Shown here in pieces: positions 25,553-37,900 of a DNA stretch of 64,000 nt. The notes beneath the pieces are model-generated. The model searched no databases. It was not told the DNA's origin and saw only the letters and a program-made list of their open reading frames with translations. The translations under genes and the position numbers were made by a program. Every line of letters starts with the position of its first letter. Positions within the stretch are counted from its first letter, which is position 1. Source of the DNA: Ficedula albicollis (Eukaryota > Chordata > Aves > Passeriformes > Muscicapidae). The stretch lies in the NCBI RefSeq assembly GCF_000247815.1, contig NC_021685.1, positions 18,577,553 through 18,641,552 on the forward strand. The letters are read 5' to 3'.

Positions 25553-28500
25553 CTAGCAGAAATGCAGTTTTGACTATAGCCTGTTCTAAATGGTGGGCAG
25601 CAGAGGAGAAAACGATGGTCATAGGATTGAAACATAAAGAAACAGTCTAAACAGTGTTGAAGTACAGAGGAAACACAGATAAGCAAGTGTGAATGATCCA
25701 ACTAGCTCCACCTAGAGAGAGTGTCATGTAGGTAAATATGAGCTCTGTTCCAGTAACATAACCAGTACAGAGCTCATATTTATAAATCTAAAACTTTTGC
25801 CTAATGATTCTCACAAAAAGCATTTGGCAATAAACTGTCAGCAAGTACTGTGCTTCTCTTACAAATCCAGCAAAGCTGGCAATTTTTGTTTTGTCTGTAC
25901 AAAGTGTTCTGAGAATAAAACAAGGTGGCTTAAGTTGGCATTTGACAGGAGAAAACAAATGGTTGTTTTGCATGTAGAAGCAGTGGAGGCCAAAGGGTAC
26001 AGGCCTGCTTAAAAAGTCCTCATCGCTTTAGAGATGTGGATGATTTGCATCATGCTTCTTGGTATGATGCTGTATTAAAACATAATATTCATCTGAAAGC
26101 AATACATAAGTGTTCACTGGAGAGTCACCATATAGTGTGAGATAAATCAGCTCAAAGAAAAACGAAACAAAAAAACACAACACCACCTCACTGTAATATT
26201 TATTCCCAACCTAAATTCAAGAGAGGGATTTAGCCGCCTTTCTTCTGCAAGTGAGATAAATTCATCAGTGCAATTCATACCTTACTCAAATTAAGAGCAG
26301 CCTGGGATAACTTGAGACAGAGGTCCCATCTGAACTCACAGAGGTCACACCACTGGCAACTCCTCAAAAGATGGGAGAGTAGGAGGCGGAGGAGACTTCC
26401 TGCCAAGCATCAAATATCTCTCTGATTAAAACAGGGGATTATTTGAAACCTGAGCGGATGGCATCCCTAAGATTATCACTAGCAGCTATGAATGCAATTA
26501 TTATACATCAAAATTGCACAGCTAATGTATTGTATAATTTAACTGGACTGAAGAAGATTAGACAGAGGGAACATTATCAAAACATTTGCAGTTTACACAT
26601 TCTTAATAAGTATGGAACCACTGCATAAAATCTGCAATACAAAAATACATTTACATATTCTCTTGAAGGCTGGACTAAGCCTTGTTTTGTACACTTTAAC
26701 ATCTTCCAGTTCAATTTTACTCATTCCTGGGCCAATCAAGTTTTCTGCACTGTTAAATTTAGTAAGATTTAATGATTTTGTCAGAGGAAACACTAATTCA
26801 GCTATTTCAACACTCCCTCTAATATACATAGACAAAGCAAAGAGACAGAACATTCTTTTAATCTCAAAAAATTAACCTTTGAAACAATGAAGATATTCCA
26901 AGTAAATATGTATCTCTATATGTATGCAACTTTGCTTTGTCTTGAGAGCCAGAAAATTAAGGATTTTTTTAAAGTACATATGAATGTTTATGTAAGAAAG
27001 AAAGAAAAAAAAATCACATGGGTTTCCTTCGAAGTCCTGTGTCTCCTCTTAAATTCTTCTGCACATGCATAAAATAGTGTCACAGATTTTTCTGGTCTTC
27101 TACATTTGAAAGCAGAAAAATGCACCAGAAAACATGTATTTCAGTTTTAGGGACCACATTTACAGCTAATTTGCTACAGAAACACAACAATGATGTAAGT
27201 GCCCCTGTTTTACATTGCCTGAAGACCTAACTGGTTATTTTTTCTGTCTATAGAGGCACTCGGGGTATTATCTTTAGATGAACCTTTCTTGTTAACATTC
27301 TCTGCATAATTTACAAGTCCTTATTATTCCCTGGTGGGTGGAGCAGTTCTCTGCCGGCAAAGGCAAACAGCATCACTTAGCAGCCCTTGCAGAGAGCCAG
27401 GGTCAGGAAGTCAGTTTGGTGTCAGGATGGGGAACAACACTGCATTTAACCTCTGGACCACTTGAGAAAAATTTCTAATTTACAAGTTCCTTTTGTGTCT
27501 TAAAGAGATGTTCTGCTAGTTTTAGATTATTAGGAGGATGAGTTTGGTGGTAGACCCGCTGTATGTGTGGCTGACATTCAAGCAGACTTTTGGGGCAGTT
27601 AGATTTCTTATTAATTCTTTGGTTAATAGTCTCACAGTTCTTGTTTTCCATGTAACAAGGGGGTTGATTAACCCAGTGTTTCTCAGTGCAAATGGGACAG
27701 CTCCGTGTTCATCAAAATTCAGTATGTAAACAGCTCTAGGACGCTAGATCTTTTCTGCAAGTCACAGTGGCAGTACCAGTTTTTCATTTTTTCAATTTCT
27801 CACAGAAAATTAAAGATTAATCATTGCTACAGTACGTAATAATTTCACTTGTCTATCATTTTCTCCCCACTGTGCTATAAGGACCTGCTACTCCAGATCA
27901 TTTGGTCTCAGGGCCTGTGCTCCAGGGCTGATAATGTTCTTATATTCCCCTTATACTTTCCCCTCTGACCAAGATGCACAATAGGTAAAGGAGAGCCAGC
28001 TTAATAACAATTGGTATTTAGGTACTGTGTTGCACAGTGTTACAATTTTCTAAATACTTTGGAATTTTTTAGATTTTTTAAGCGTTATTTCCCATTTTCC
28101 AAACTAAAAGAAATGATGGAAGGCTCCAAGGAATAGTCACTGACACTTACTGTGCAATTTCTCCTTGCTGCATGTGCCTCTCCACATAGTTACACGAGTA
28201 TGTAGGTGCAGCACGAGCATGCTGGAAGCATTTGATACCACATATTCTACCTATAACCCTACTGATCAAGCAAAATACATGTACAGCCTCACTTAAGGGC
28301 ATTAGCTCACATTTCGTGTTAAACTCAAATGGCAGTAAACAGGAAAAGTTAATCTGTGGTAATTTTCAAATTGAGATGCTTCTAACAATGCCAGTGAATT
28401 ATACGTGGTCATCAGAAAAACAATTACTCTCAAAGTGCTCTATGCAAAATTCAGAGTGAATGTGGATGTTTCATATAAAGTAGACTTAAATATGAAAGTG

Positions 28501-30234
28501 GACAAAATTAAGTATTCTAAAAATAACTCGTTTAGTTTCTAGGGACGCCTAAAGAAAGCGTTCCAATTTGATGATATCACATACTACTAACTTCAAAATA
28601 TATACCTAAAATCTGCAACTAACCACAAGCTTTGCTGCTAAATGACCAAAGCTGTTTTACCGTCCACATATATCTATATTTTTTATTGTTAATAGAACTA
28701 ACATTTGGATGTTTTAGCAGCCTAAAAATAGCAAGTTGTTAATTTTCAAGTATCTTTTTCCTTTAATCATTAAACAGCCAAAGTGAGGCACTTTTACCAG
28801 TGAAAACCAGAAGTAGCAGGAAAAGAAAGAATATTCAGAATATATTTCCATTCATTCCTTGAAGAGCTGATGCTCATAGCTTTGAGGTATATCTCATCTT
28901 TCACCAAATTAGCATGGCCCCCTACCTGCAGTCATACCACAGCTCTGCCAGCCTGTAGCAGCTGGAGACCATCCACTCACAGGTAATCTGAAGAGCTCAG
29001 AGCCTATTTGCCAACTTTGGTTTGTGCTTGTCTTACACTGTATATAAGTTTAAGTCTGAACATAGGCAGATTTAGGCAGGAACTATGCCATCCTGAAGGC
29101 CAGCCAATAAGGATAAACACTAAAAAGTTGCACACACCTGAAACTAAAATCCTGAAAATGCACTGCCTAAAGCTATGCACTACTCATTGCCTTGCACAGA
29201 ACAGAAAGAAAAACTGATTTGGCATGGATGCAACATTTCCTTCTTCTCCTTCTGCTTGGCTTTCTGCTCTTATCTCCAAAAAGCCCACACAAATTTTGCC
29301 GGTCATTTCCACAAAAACGGCTTTTGCCATGTTTTCATGAAAAAACAAAACCCCACAAACCTGCAATCACAGGTCAGTGCAGCAGATACTGGTGGTGGGT
29401 TGAACTTGTAGTGAAAGTTCTGAACTATTTATATAGAAACCTCTATGTTTCTCATAATGTTTTAATGGCCTATGGACTCATGGCAATAATTTTCAGATTC
29501 TCTTCAACAAAACATTATGGATCATTTATAGTGGATCATTTAAAATGCTCTTTTTCAAGGAAGTGGAAGTGCTAATGCCAGTCAGCTCTGAGCTCAGCTT
29601 CAGACAGCTCTGGCCAAGACTTAGTTCCCCAGAGTTACTCCAACACTCCTCAGACAGCAGGTATGGAGCACCTCTGAATGGACAAGGCCGAGCAAACATG
29701 CAGAAGTCAGAAATATCAAATACAAAATTTTTAATTATTTCAGTTCTTTTGATGTAAGACAACCGCATTTCAAACTACTCCAGAAGAAAAGGCATAATGT
29801 AAAAATTGTTTCTACTCTGGGAAAGTTTTCCTTTCACACAGCCTTTACCAATATACAGCAAAGCAACTCTAACTTCAGAGAGACAGCAACATAAAAGAGA
29901 CCTAATTAAGGCTGAAGATACTTGGACTGTTAACAGAATTCTCACCAGAAGTTATCAGGGTTTCCTATCTAACCTCCTGGCTTACACACACTTGCACTTC
30001 TTAAGGTATTACATAATAAATTTAAAAAGAGGAGTCTAATGATTACAAAAAACACGGCAAGTTTGGTTGGTTTTTTTAGTTTTAGTTTTTGCAAAAATGT
30101 GGCTGTTTCTCCATCGATTATATTATATTTCAGAAACTTGTTACATAACTACAATAACTGTCATGTTTTCCCTTTCTTTTCTGTATTATATTTTACACCA
30201 AAAAGAGGTTGTTCAAGTTTCACAAGTCTAAATC

Positions 30235-33200
30235 ATGCTGGGAAAGAAGTTGGTGACTGCACAAAAGCGAGGGGAGACGAGAGCCCTCTGCCTGGGATTG
30301 GGAATGGTTGCATGCTCCATGATGATGTACTTTTTTATTGGGATCACCATTGTGCCATTTTACACTAAGAGGTAATAAGATCCATTTGTTTATGAAACAG
30401 AGCTATTCTTCTTCCTGTTAGCATTACATACAAAAATTAAAACAGTGGTAAAATACATGTAAGTGTATTGTACAATAAACTAAGTGCTCTAAAAGAGCTC
30501 ATAAGACAGAAGAGAAAAAAGTGTGCCAAGAATTCATCAGGCACAAGAGAGCACAAAAAAGAGGAAATTATTCTCCTCAGAGCTAAGCAGACTAAATCGA
30601 AATATTTACTGTAGAATCAAAAAGCCAACAACGCTTATCGAAGCTTGACAATGAAAAGCCAAGTCTTGCATAAATAAAAACAGCTCAACAAAGCTCTTTC
30701 ATGGGCAGGAGAGTGTTGTGTTTAATAAAACGTGAGCAACACAGGTCATGGTAAAACTGTTCACTCAAGAATTTGTATCTTCCAAATTAACCATCATAAG
30801 AAACTGGCACCTTCAACAACCCAGTGTGCCACACCAAATATTACAGAACATAATGAATGCTGAAGGAGTTACTAATGTCCACCCTCTTATCTAATTTTGC
30901 GAGTTCTGCCAACACACACAAAATCAATTTGCAAAATATCAAAGTAACAAGGTAAAGAGTGCAGCTTGCTTGTTCATATTTCAAGATTACGACAGAGAAA
31001 GTAAGAATATCCACGTCATTCTTCTTGCTAGAACATCTTTCATCTCAAAACTATTTGAAATGCATTCTCTTTAAAACAGAGTAATTAATTTTTTTATCAA
31101 GTATTATTTATATTAAGTATTTCTTTTCCTGCCTCCAGATTACATTACAAAAGATGGATACGTGTATCAAGAGTAGTTTCGTAAGAACTGGAGTGAGGCT
31201 GCTTCTTGACTTTCTTTGTCACCAAAGTGTACTACTGTGAGAAAAATTTAACATGTTATCAATAAAAGAAATGTAATTCTTAAGAAAAACAGATAAACAA
31301 CTGCAGAAAATAATTTTTCCAGACAAAATTCTGCTACTTATTTATGCAAGAGGCCCATGCAACAAAGAAAAAGAGAAATGGGGAAAAACATAGATAATGT
31401 TCTGAGTTCTGAGGCTATTGAATGAAATCAGTCAAAATATTTCTAAGATGTGAAGTATACTGCATTCCAGGTGTTTATTACCAAACTTTAAAATTCATAG
31501 CAATTTTTCTTTCTTGAATAACATGAAGCCCATCACAGATGGAGAGTTCAGAATCTAACTGAAAACCACAGAATGCATAAAAACTACAGCACAAACAACA
31601 AAAGTGCTTTCCCGATCTTACTCGCTATGGCAGCCCTTCTCCAGGTGCAGCCATAGAATTAGGGTGGGCACCGTTCATCAGAGCAGAATGAAGCAGCTAT
31701 GAACTCCAGCCAAGCCACCACACACAGATGTATTTTCACATGCAACTCGCAACAGATGCTTCTGATGAGCTTCAAAAGAATACCTTTTGTTTTTGTTTTC
31801 ATAGTGTTTGGACAACAGAAACTCTGTGCAAGGTACTCAAAGCCAACATCAAGGACAAAGTTTTCTGCCCAAACAGTGAAGGCTCAGAGGATGAGGAAAT
31901 CTTTCCTTACCCCTGTCTACAGGTGTGGGTTAATCTGACAGCCTCAGGACAGGAGGTTATGCTCTACCAGACTGAAGATACACTGGAAAAAAATCCCAAG
32001 GTACTTGCAACACAGATTGCATACTCATTCTCTGCTATAATCTAACACTGCTGAGGAGAGGGGCTGATCAAGTGGCACAGTAACAGCTGGAATTACTCAT
32101 CTTTTACATGTTAATGTCTGGGCTTATATCAAGGCAATTTTAAAACATTCCGGAAATTACACAGTTTTGTATTTTATTTTAAACATTACACTAAATATTA
32201 AGTTAATATTTTCTAAGGAATTAAAGCAACACGAATATACAACACTTAAGAACATTTTAAAATATATAAGTCTCCCAATTGAAGACCCATTGTAATAAAT
32301 GGTTTATAAGCTGTGGCTTGCTCATTTCCTTGTTGGATTAGCACATGAGAGACATCAAGTTTAAAACTATCCAAAGAAAGAGCACAAATCCCAATTTTAC
32401 TTGGTTTTCAGGTGTATATTATGAAGCAGGGAATAAAGAAGGAGAAAATGGCAACATGATGCACACTTTAGACAGAAAGAAGAAACAAATCAGTGAAAAT
32501 TCTTCAGATCTTGGACGCCCAAGACTGAAGTACTTTCAGAATCCAGACCAAACACACTCAGATTCCAAGTGCAAAGCATTTATGTAGGTTAGAGCTTCCC
32601 ACAATGCAAACCTAATAGCATAGAACTCTTCAGCTGAAGAGATTTTTTCTAGCTAATGTCTATCTTTGTAATGACTGTCTCAGGGAAAGCTACATGCAAT
32701 GACAGAGCAAACAGAAATTACCAACCATAGATGGAAACAAGAGTCTTGTTCACTGCAAAAGGAGGCAACTTCTTGAGGTCCTACCTAATTGCATTAATGC
32801 AAGTAAAATTTTCACGTCAGGAACCATCCCTGCTTTTGCCTTGGCCAGGTTCCAGTTAAGTACATTTAAGTATTATTATATACATAAAACAATAGTGCAG
32901 GAAAAAAAAGTTTATGAACAACAACAAAAGAATTATTGCTTCAAAGTCTATTTCCACTGAAATAGACTAAAAAACTCTGGATTATTCCCACACGTCAATA
33001 TACTTACAAGGACAAATAGGAAGCGTCCAACATGCTCGGTATATTTTTCTACTATTTACAACCAGAGGCGTGCAGTGAAACAACTTCTTTCTCGTGCACA
33101 TTGACAAGCCAGTGTGAATTTCTGCACAATGAACACTTTCCTGTTGTGGCAGTGCCTAGAAACTCTCTTAGGAACTGGAGCTTGGCACTACAATAATAAA

Positions 33201-33748
33201 GTGACAGTGTCAAAGACTGCAGGGGTTTTTGAGCTTGTATGTTATTGGTTTCCAACAACATAACTCCAATCTGTAAATCTGCAGACTGGGGGCATAGAGA
33301 GGCTGATGGAAACAGGGAAGTGTGGCATGGCAAATAGACAATGAAACCAAGACAATCTCCAGGGATGCTAAGCCACAGAAGATTTTGTCAGTACTAGCAT
33401 GAGTTTTTCACTCAATCTGACTTAACTAAAAACTTTGGAGTATTTGTTATAATGAATCACCTTGATTTCTCTTTTCAGTGCTCGTATGTCCCAGACAAGT
33501 TGGAGAACTCTAAAGAAGTTAAAGCACAAATAGAAACAATTGCAAGCAATTTCAAAAAATACCAGACTTTCCCATGTTACTATGACCCAGGAGGAACACA
33601 GAACAACGTCATTTTAAGCAGACTTTATCCCTCAAAAGGCCTCCTCTTTGCTTTCCTCTGGCCTACGCTCATGTTTACTGGTGGATGTCTGATAATTGTT
33701 CTGGTAAAAATTAGTCAGTATGTTTCTGTTCTTTCTGCTTGGCAGTAA
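30235..33748 (+). CDS. KCNMB1: BK channel beta-1 subunit, three coding exons
   Basis: The gene encodes the regulatory beta-1 subunit of the large-conductance calcium-activated potassium channel, which raises calcium sensitivity in smooth muscle. Coding exons are 30235-30371, 31805-32000 and 33479-33748. All junctions are GT-AG and the phases join cleanly (45 codons plus 2 bases, 1 base plus 65 codons, then 90 codons with the stop), giving 200 residues, the length I recall for the avian protein. The start reads MLGKKLVTAQKRGETRALCL, matching the beta-1 signature KKLV.AQKRGETRALCLG. The first membrane segment is about residues 17-38 and the second about 166-188 (LLFAFLWP...TGGCLIIVLVK). The extracellular loop has cysteines at about 54, 67, 83, 112 and 144 and an N-glycosylation site NLT at 89. 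The short cytosolic tail ends QYVSVLSAWQ. The gene lies antisense inside the inferred KCNIP1 intron. A possible acceptor AG after a pyrimidine tract lies about 20 bases upstream of the ATG, so a 5' non-coding exon is likely. Confidence 0.96.
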
Positions 33749-34527
33749 AAAATACGTATCTATCATAGACTGTTACGATTGTTGGAAGATACTAAGATGC
33801 ATTTGTTCTGCCTGTCTTATTGGCATTTTGTGACTTTTAATATGCCAGGTGTCAAATCAAGGGCATGCATTCAAAAAAATTGAATAGCAACCACTACAGA
33901 TGCCAATCCATTACACAAGAACAAAATATAAAACTGATTTCCAGGAATGCCTGAAAACACCTCAAAACCACACAGTTACTCTCCATTGTTTCCTTGGGCT
34001 TTAGAAGATACAGCTGCTTTACAAAGCTAAAATTCACATTTACTACTAAACTCTTCTTCCTCATTTTGGATAGGGTGCTAATTTTCTGTCTGGTTGAGAT
34101 CAGTTGGTGCCATATCCATATACATCATCACTGGCAGACACACCCTTTATACACCAATACCGTATGCACTCATGGCATACTCGTCTGTTGAGAAAAGTAG
34201 CTTTGTTATGGTGCAAAAAGTGTATTTTTTATCATGGACCTCTCTGCTTTTGGGAAAGGGAAGGGAGAAAGTCCCTCAAAACAAAAATACACATCCACAG
34301 ACTTTACAATGCACCAATTGCATATAAAGAAATATGTGCATAAAGTACAGGATATGGTAACATTAAAATGGTAATGGCCTATTCTAAAAGTATGTTTCTC
34401 TATTTAACTTAAATCTTAGCCTTGCCTTATTTGAGACAAGTGTGCCATTCAAGGAAGGCTGCCTGGCTGCCATTTGCACAGATTATAAAACTGATACAAA
34501 AACGAAGTTATGATATAAAGAATGTAG

Positions 34528-34900
34528 TGTCCTGGTTGTAGCCAAGAAAGAGTCAATTTCTGCAGTAGCAGGGAGGGGACCTGGGAGGACCCAGAGGTTA
34601 TTCTGTAGCACCTCAACTCATTTTCGGGGAAGGGGCCTCCTGCCAGCCCGGGTAGCACTGCAGAGAGAATGGTCAAGTATTGCCGGGGTGAGAACTCGGG
34701 TGCAAATCGTTTCTTGTACACTCTTTTATTAGTACTGTTGCTGAACTGTTCCTTGTCTTTTCATTGCTGTTTCCAGTAAATTTTTCTTATCTCAACCCAT
34801 GATCTTTGCCTTTTGTGCCTCCAGTTCTCCTGTCCAGATCATCAAAGTTGGGGGAGAGGAGAGGGGAGCAAGCAAGAAACTCATGGTTTGGAGTGTTTCT
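34528..34900 (+). mobile_element. Solo LTR of an avian ERVL-like family
   Basis: The block begins TGTCCTGGTTGTAGCCAAGA and runs through GAGTCAATTTCTGCAGTAGC to CAGTAAATTTTTCTTATCTC, AACCCATGATCTTTGCCTTT and a G-rich GGGGGAGAGGAGAGG tail. This order (TGTCCTGGTT start, ATCTCAACCCA near the end, then GGGGGAGAGG) is the layout of a very common avian ERVL-type LTR. A possible 5-bp target duplication TGTAG flanks it (34523-34527 and about 34900-34904). The 3' terminus is not a canonical CA, so the right edge may be off by several bases. Confidence 0.65.
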
Positions 34901-34904
34901 GTAG

Positions 34905-37900
34905 GAACACTAAATTGAGAAATACCATTCTTAAACCACAAGTAAAATACATCTGTGATGCCTTAATAAATACAACCACAGTTATATACAAGCCAAACCA
35001 CAGTTGTTTACACGCCTAGCACCAAGATATTTCACAGAAGAGATATATTTGTTTCCAGAGCCCAGACTTCTAAGAATGCTCTGATGCATGTATACAGACT
35101 TCCTCTGTTTTCTGAAAATTACTGTTTCTCTCAGCCAAATTTCAAATTGGCCTTGGACACAGCTGGAACATGAGATACTTTCTGCATACTGTATTTGACT
35201 GTCATCTGGCACAAAACTGGTACAAGCTTCTGTACACATTACACAATTGATGATCCACTAGGAGCTATCATTCACAGGGCAGTTTCAGGGCTCAGGTACA
35301 AATTTAAATTAATTACATTACACTTTAATTATTCTCATTAATGTGGTACAATTCTGTATTGTTTATTGTAAGAAAGGCTGAAATATTATCCCAGTACATC
35401 CATTATCCAACATTACTAACAAAACAATGTCAGAGTTTGTTTTTCACTATGATCAGCAAATGGAAGGAAATGGTGGCTAAAATAAAGACAAAAATACAAA
35501 AAGAGAAAATAAATTTAAAAAAAGCTAACTCCCAAAAATTAATATAGGAGAGCTATATCCAAAAGGAGAAAAGTACATCCTCTGTAATGTTCCTGGCAGT
35601 TTCTACTCTGGCGTTTTAACATGCCACACTCAGGAGCCTTTGCCAGAATACACTGCCAGTACCTGTCAAGTAAATGCTCAGCACAAGCTTAGGAACCAAT
35701 TTATTATGTGAGGTGGCTTTATTCCTCCCAAAATAGCCACCCCAGGGTCTCCTCTGCATTTTCTGAAGGAATACATTTATTTTAAGAATGCCTTATTAAC
35801 TGTGCCTTATGCACAGTACTTCTACACTTTGGTCTTTGTGTAGCAAAAGTGTATTAGAGGATTGGGTCTGCCACTGGAAGAGACAAAAAAATGAAGTGAA
35901 ATTTTGACTCAGATGTGAGCTGCTTATGTAAGCTGGTCAGTGCTGTGGCTCAGCCTGCAGCATTCCAAGCACCAGCTCAGGAAAAGCCACCCCTTTTACA
36001 ACACAGCAAGGAGAAATAATGGTGTGCTGTGCTGTTACTGCTGGCTTCAGCAGAAGCCTCAAGTATTTAACTGACTCGCAGCTGATTTCCTAACTCTACT
36101 GCAGCTTCAGGCCAGGGCTGTTGAGTGACACCTCATTTTGACCATAGGTCAGGGAGGCACTGAATGTATGTGATTAAATCCCAGTCTTTGGCACATCTAC
36201 CTCCAAGAAGTCACATGATAAACTGGTTTCAGAAAAGTACAAAACTGTTTGGTCGTTTCAATAGACAAAGCATCAGTTACTTTTCCAGGGCATTTAAATA
36301 TGCACTAGTATATTTAAATACATAACATATATAACTAAAACTAGAGAAAATTGCAAAAAGAAGGAAGATTACACTGAACTGGTGAGGTAAAGTTGAGAAC
36401 AGGATTTAAGGCAAAGGAATCCATAAACTGAAGGGATAATATCACACTATTAGTCTCATAAGTGAGGCTTAATATGAGAGGATAAAAAACCAGATGCTTC
36501 GCCAGTAGATAGTAATACAAAAAGATGTAAAGAGTGTTAACAACATGCTTGAATTACAGACTGTTGAAAAAGCCAAACCATTATAGTGCTCCAAAATTAT
36601 GATTACCAAGTTTGCTTTAAAGATATTTAAAAATCCTAAATACTTCAGAGAGTAGTGAAGAATAGCTAAAAATACATTTTATGTCAGAGAACATACAACA
36701 CCTGCATGACAAAGCTGTTTTATTGGTGGGCTTTTTTCCCGAACATTCTCTCACAACACTGTGCCCAAGAGCTGCTCTCCAAAGCATCAAAGTATTTTGC
36801 CTGGACTAAAAAGCAATGAACACTACAGAGGTCCTGGAAATCTTCAAGAGAAATACAAGAACCAGATCCTTTACCATAAAGGTCATATAACACCCTTACC
36901 TATGTACTCCAATCTCATAAATGTGTTATTTTATGAATGAAAAAAATACTGTGTAAGTCTGTCAAAAAGAAGGAGTCTGGAATGTAAGCAACAGCTAAAA
37001 CAGCCTTTAAAAGGGCAATAAAACCCACAAACTAAATAAAAATAAACCAAACACAAAATCCTGCTCTGGGTATTTGTAGGTGAGCAGCTTGAGAATGGAC
37101 AGTTTAGGTGAGTTTAAAGCAAGTTGTGTCTTTATTGTGGTGGTTGTTTTGTTGCTTTTATGAGGAAAAGAAAAAGGGAACCTTTCAGGCAAGGTCAATC
37201 ATAAAATATATATCTTTTGTCACATAACAGACATCTGAATAGGCCACAGAATTATCCTACAATTCTATTTCAGGTCACAGGCTGTGAAATAATTTAGCAG
37301 GCCACCGGGATGGCTGGCAGAGCCACAACCTGCCCCTTGAGCAAGCTACAGCTAGTGGCAGGCTACAGGCTGGGTATGCTACACAGAAGACTCCAGTAAA
37401 AATACTTCATGACCTCAAATCACAGCACTGTATAGCAGTATACTTAAGCCTATTAAGATTAGAAAACAGTTTCCAATTACAGAAGCTAATTAAAAAGAAG
37501 AATCAAAAACTAATGTGTAATTCTGTTTTTCCCCAACTTTTCAACTCAACCCAGTTCCATGTCAAAACCAGACATGGACATCTGATTGCAGCAGTCAGAG
37601 ATACAAGAGCAGAAATTAATAATTTACCTGACTGTGAAAAATGAAGGTACGACTTCTAAAAACTAACATAAGCTTTTTTCATCACTCAAGAGCGCAGTGA
37701 CTAAAAGACACAAAATTATTTCCCTGAGACCATTACCATGTGTCTCACTGTAGCTGAGAGAAACAATTCGTACAGAAGACCAATAGCATTTATTTGTCTA
37801 TGTCTGCTTTGTGTTTTCAAGTAGCTGGAGACACAAACCAGACTGGTGCCCATCTGGGCAGTTATGACTGCACATTTGAAAAGTTCTACCCAGCGGAACC

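Larger units (their letters stand above)
21814..30234. other. Intronic DNA upstream of KCNMB1
   Basis: No coding exon is recognisable before the KCNMB1 start. A non-coding 5' exon of KCNMB1 could lie here but cannot be placed. A 66-bp duplication at 25421 and a candidate conserved non-coding block at 22070-22290 are listed separately. Otherwise it is AT-rich unique-looking sequence. Confidence 0.45.

Noticed and set aside
34449..34721. A 90-codon minus-strand frame
   Set aside because: It overlaps a plus-oriented solo LTR and has no family match.
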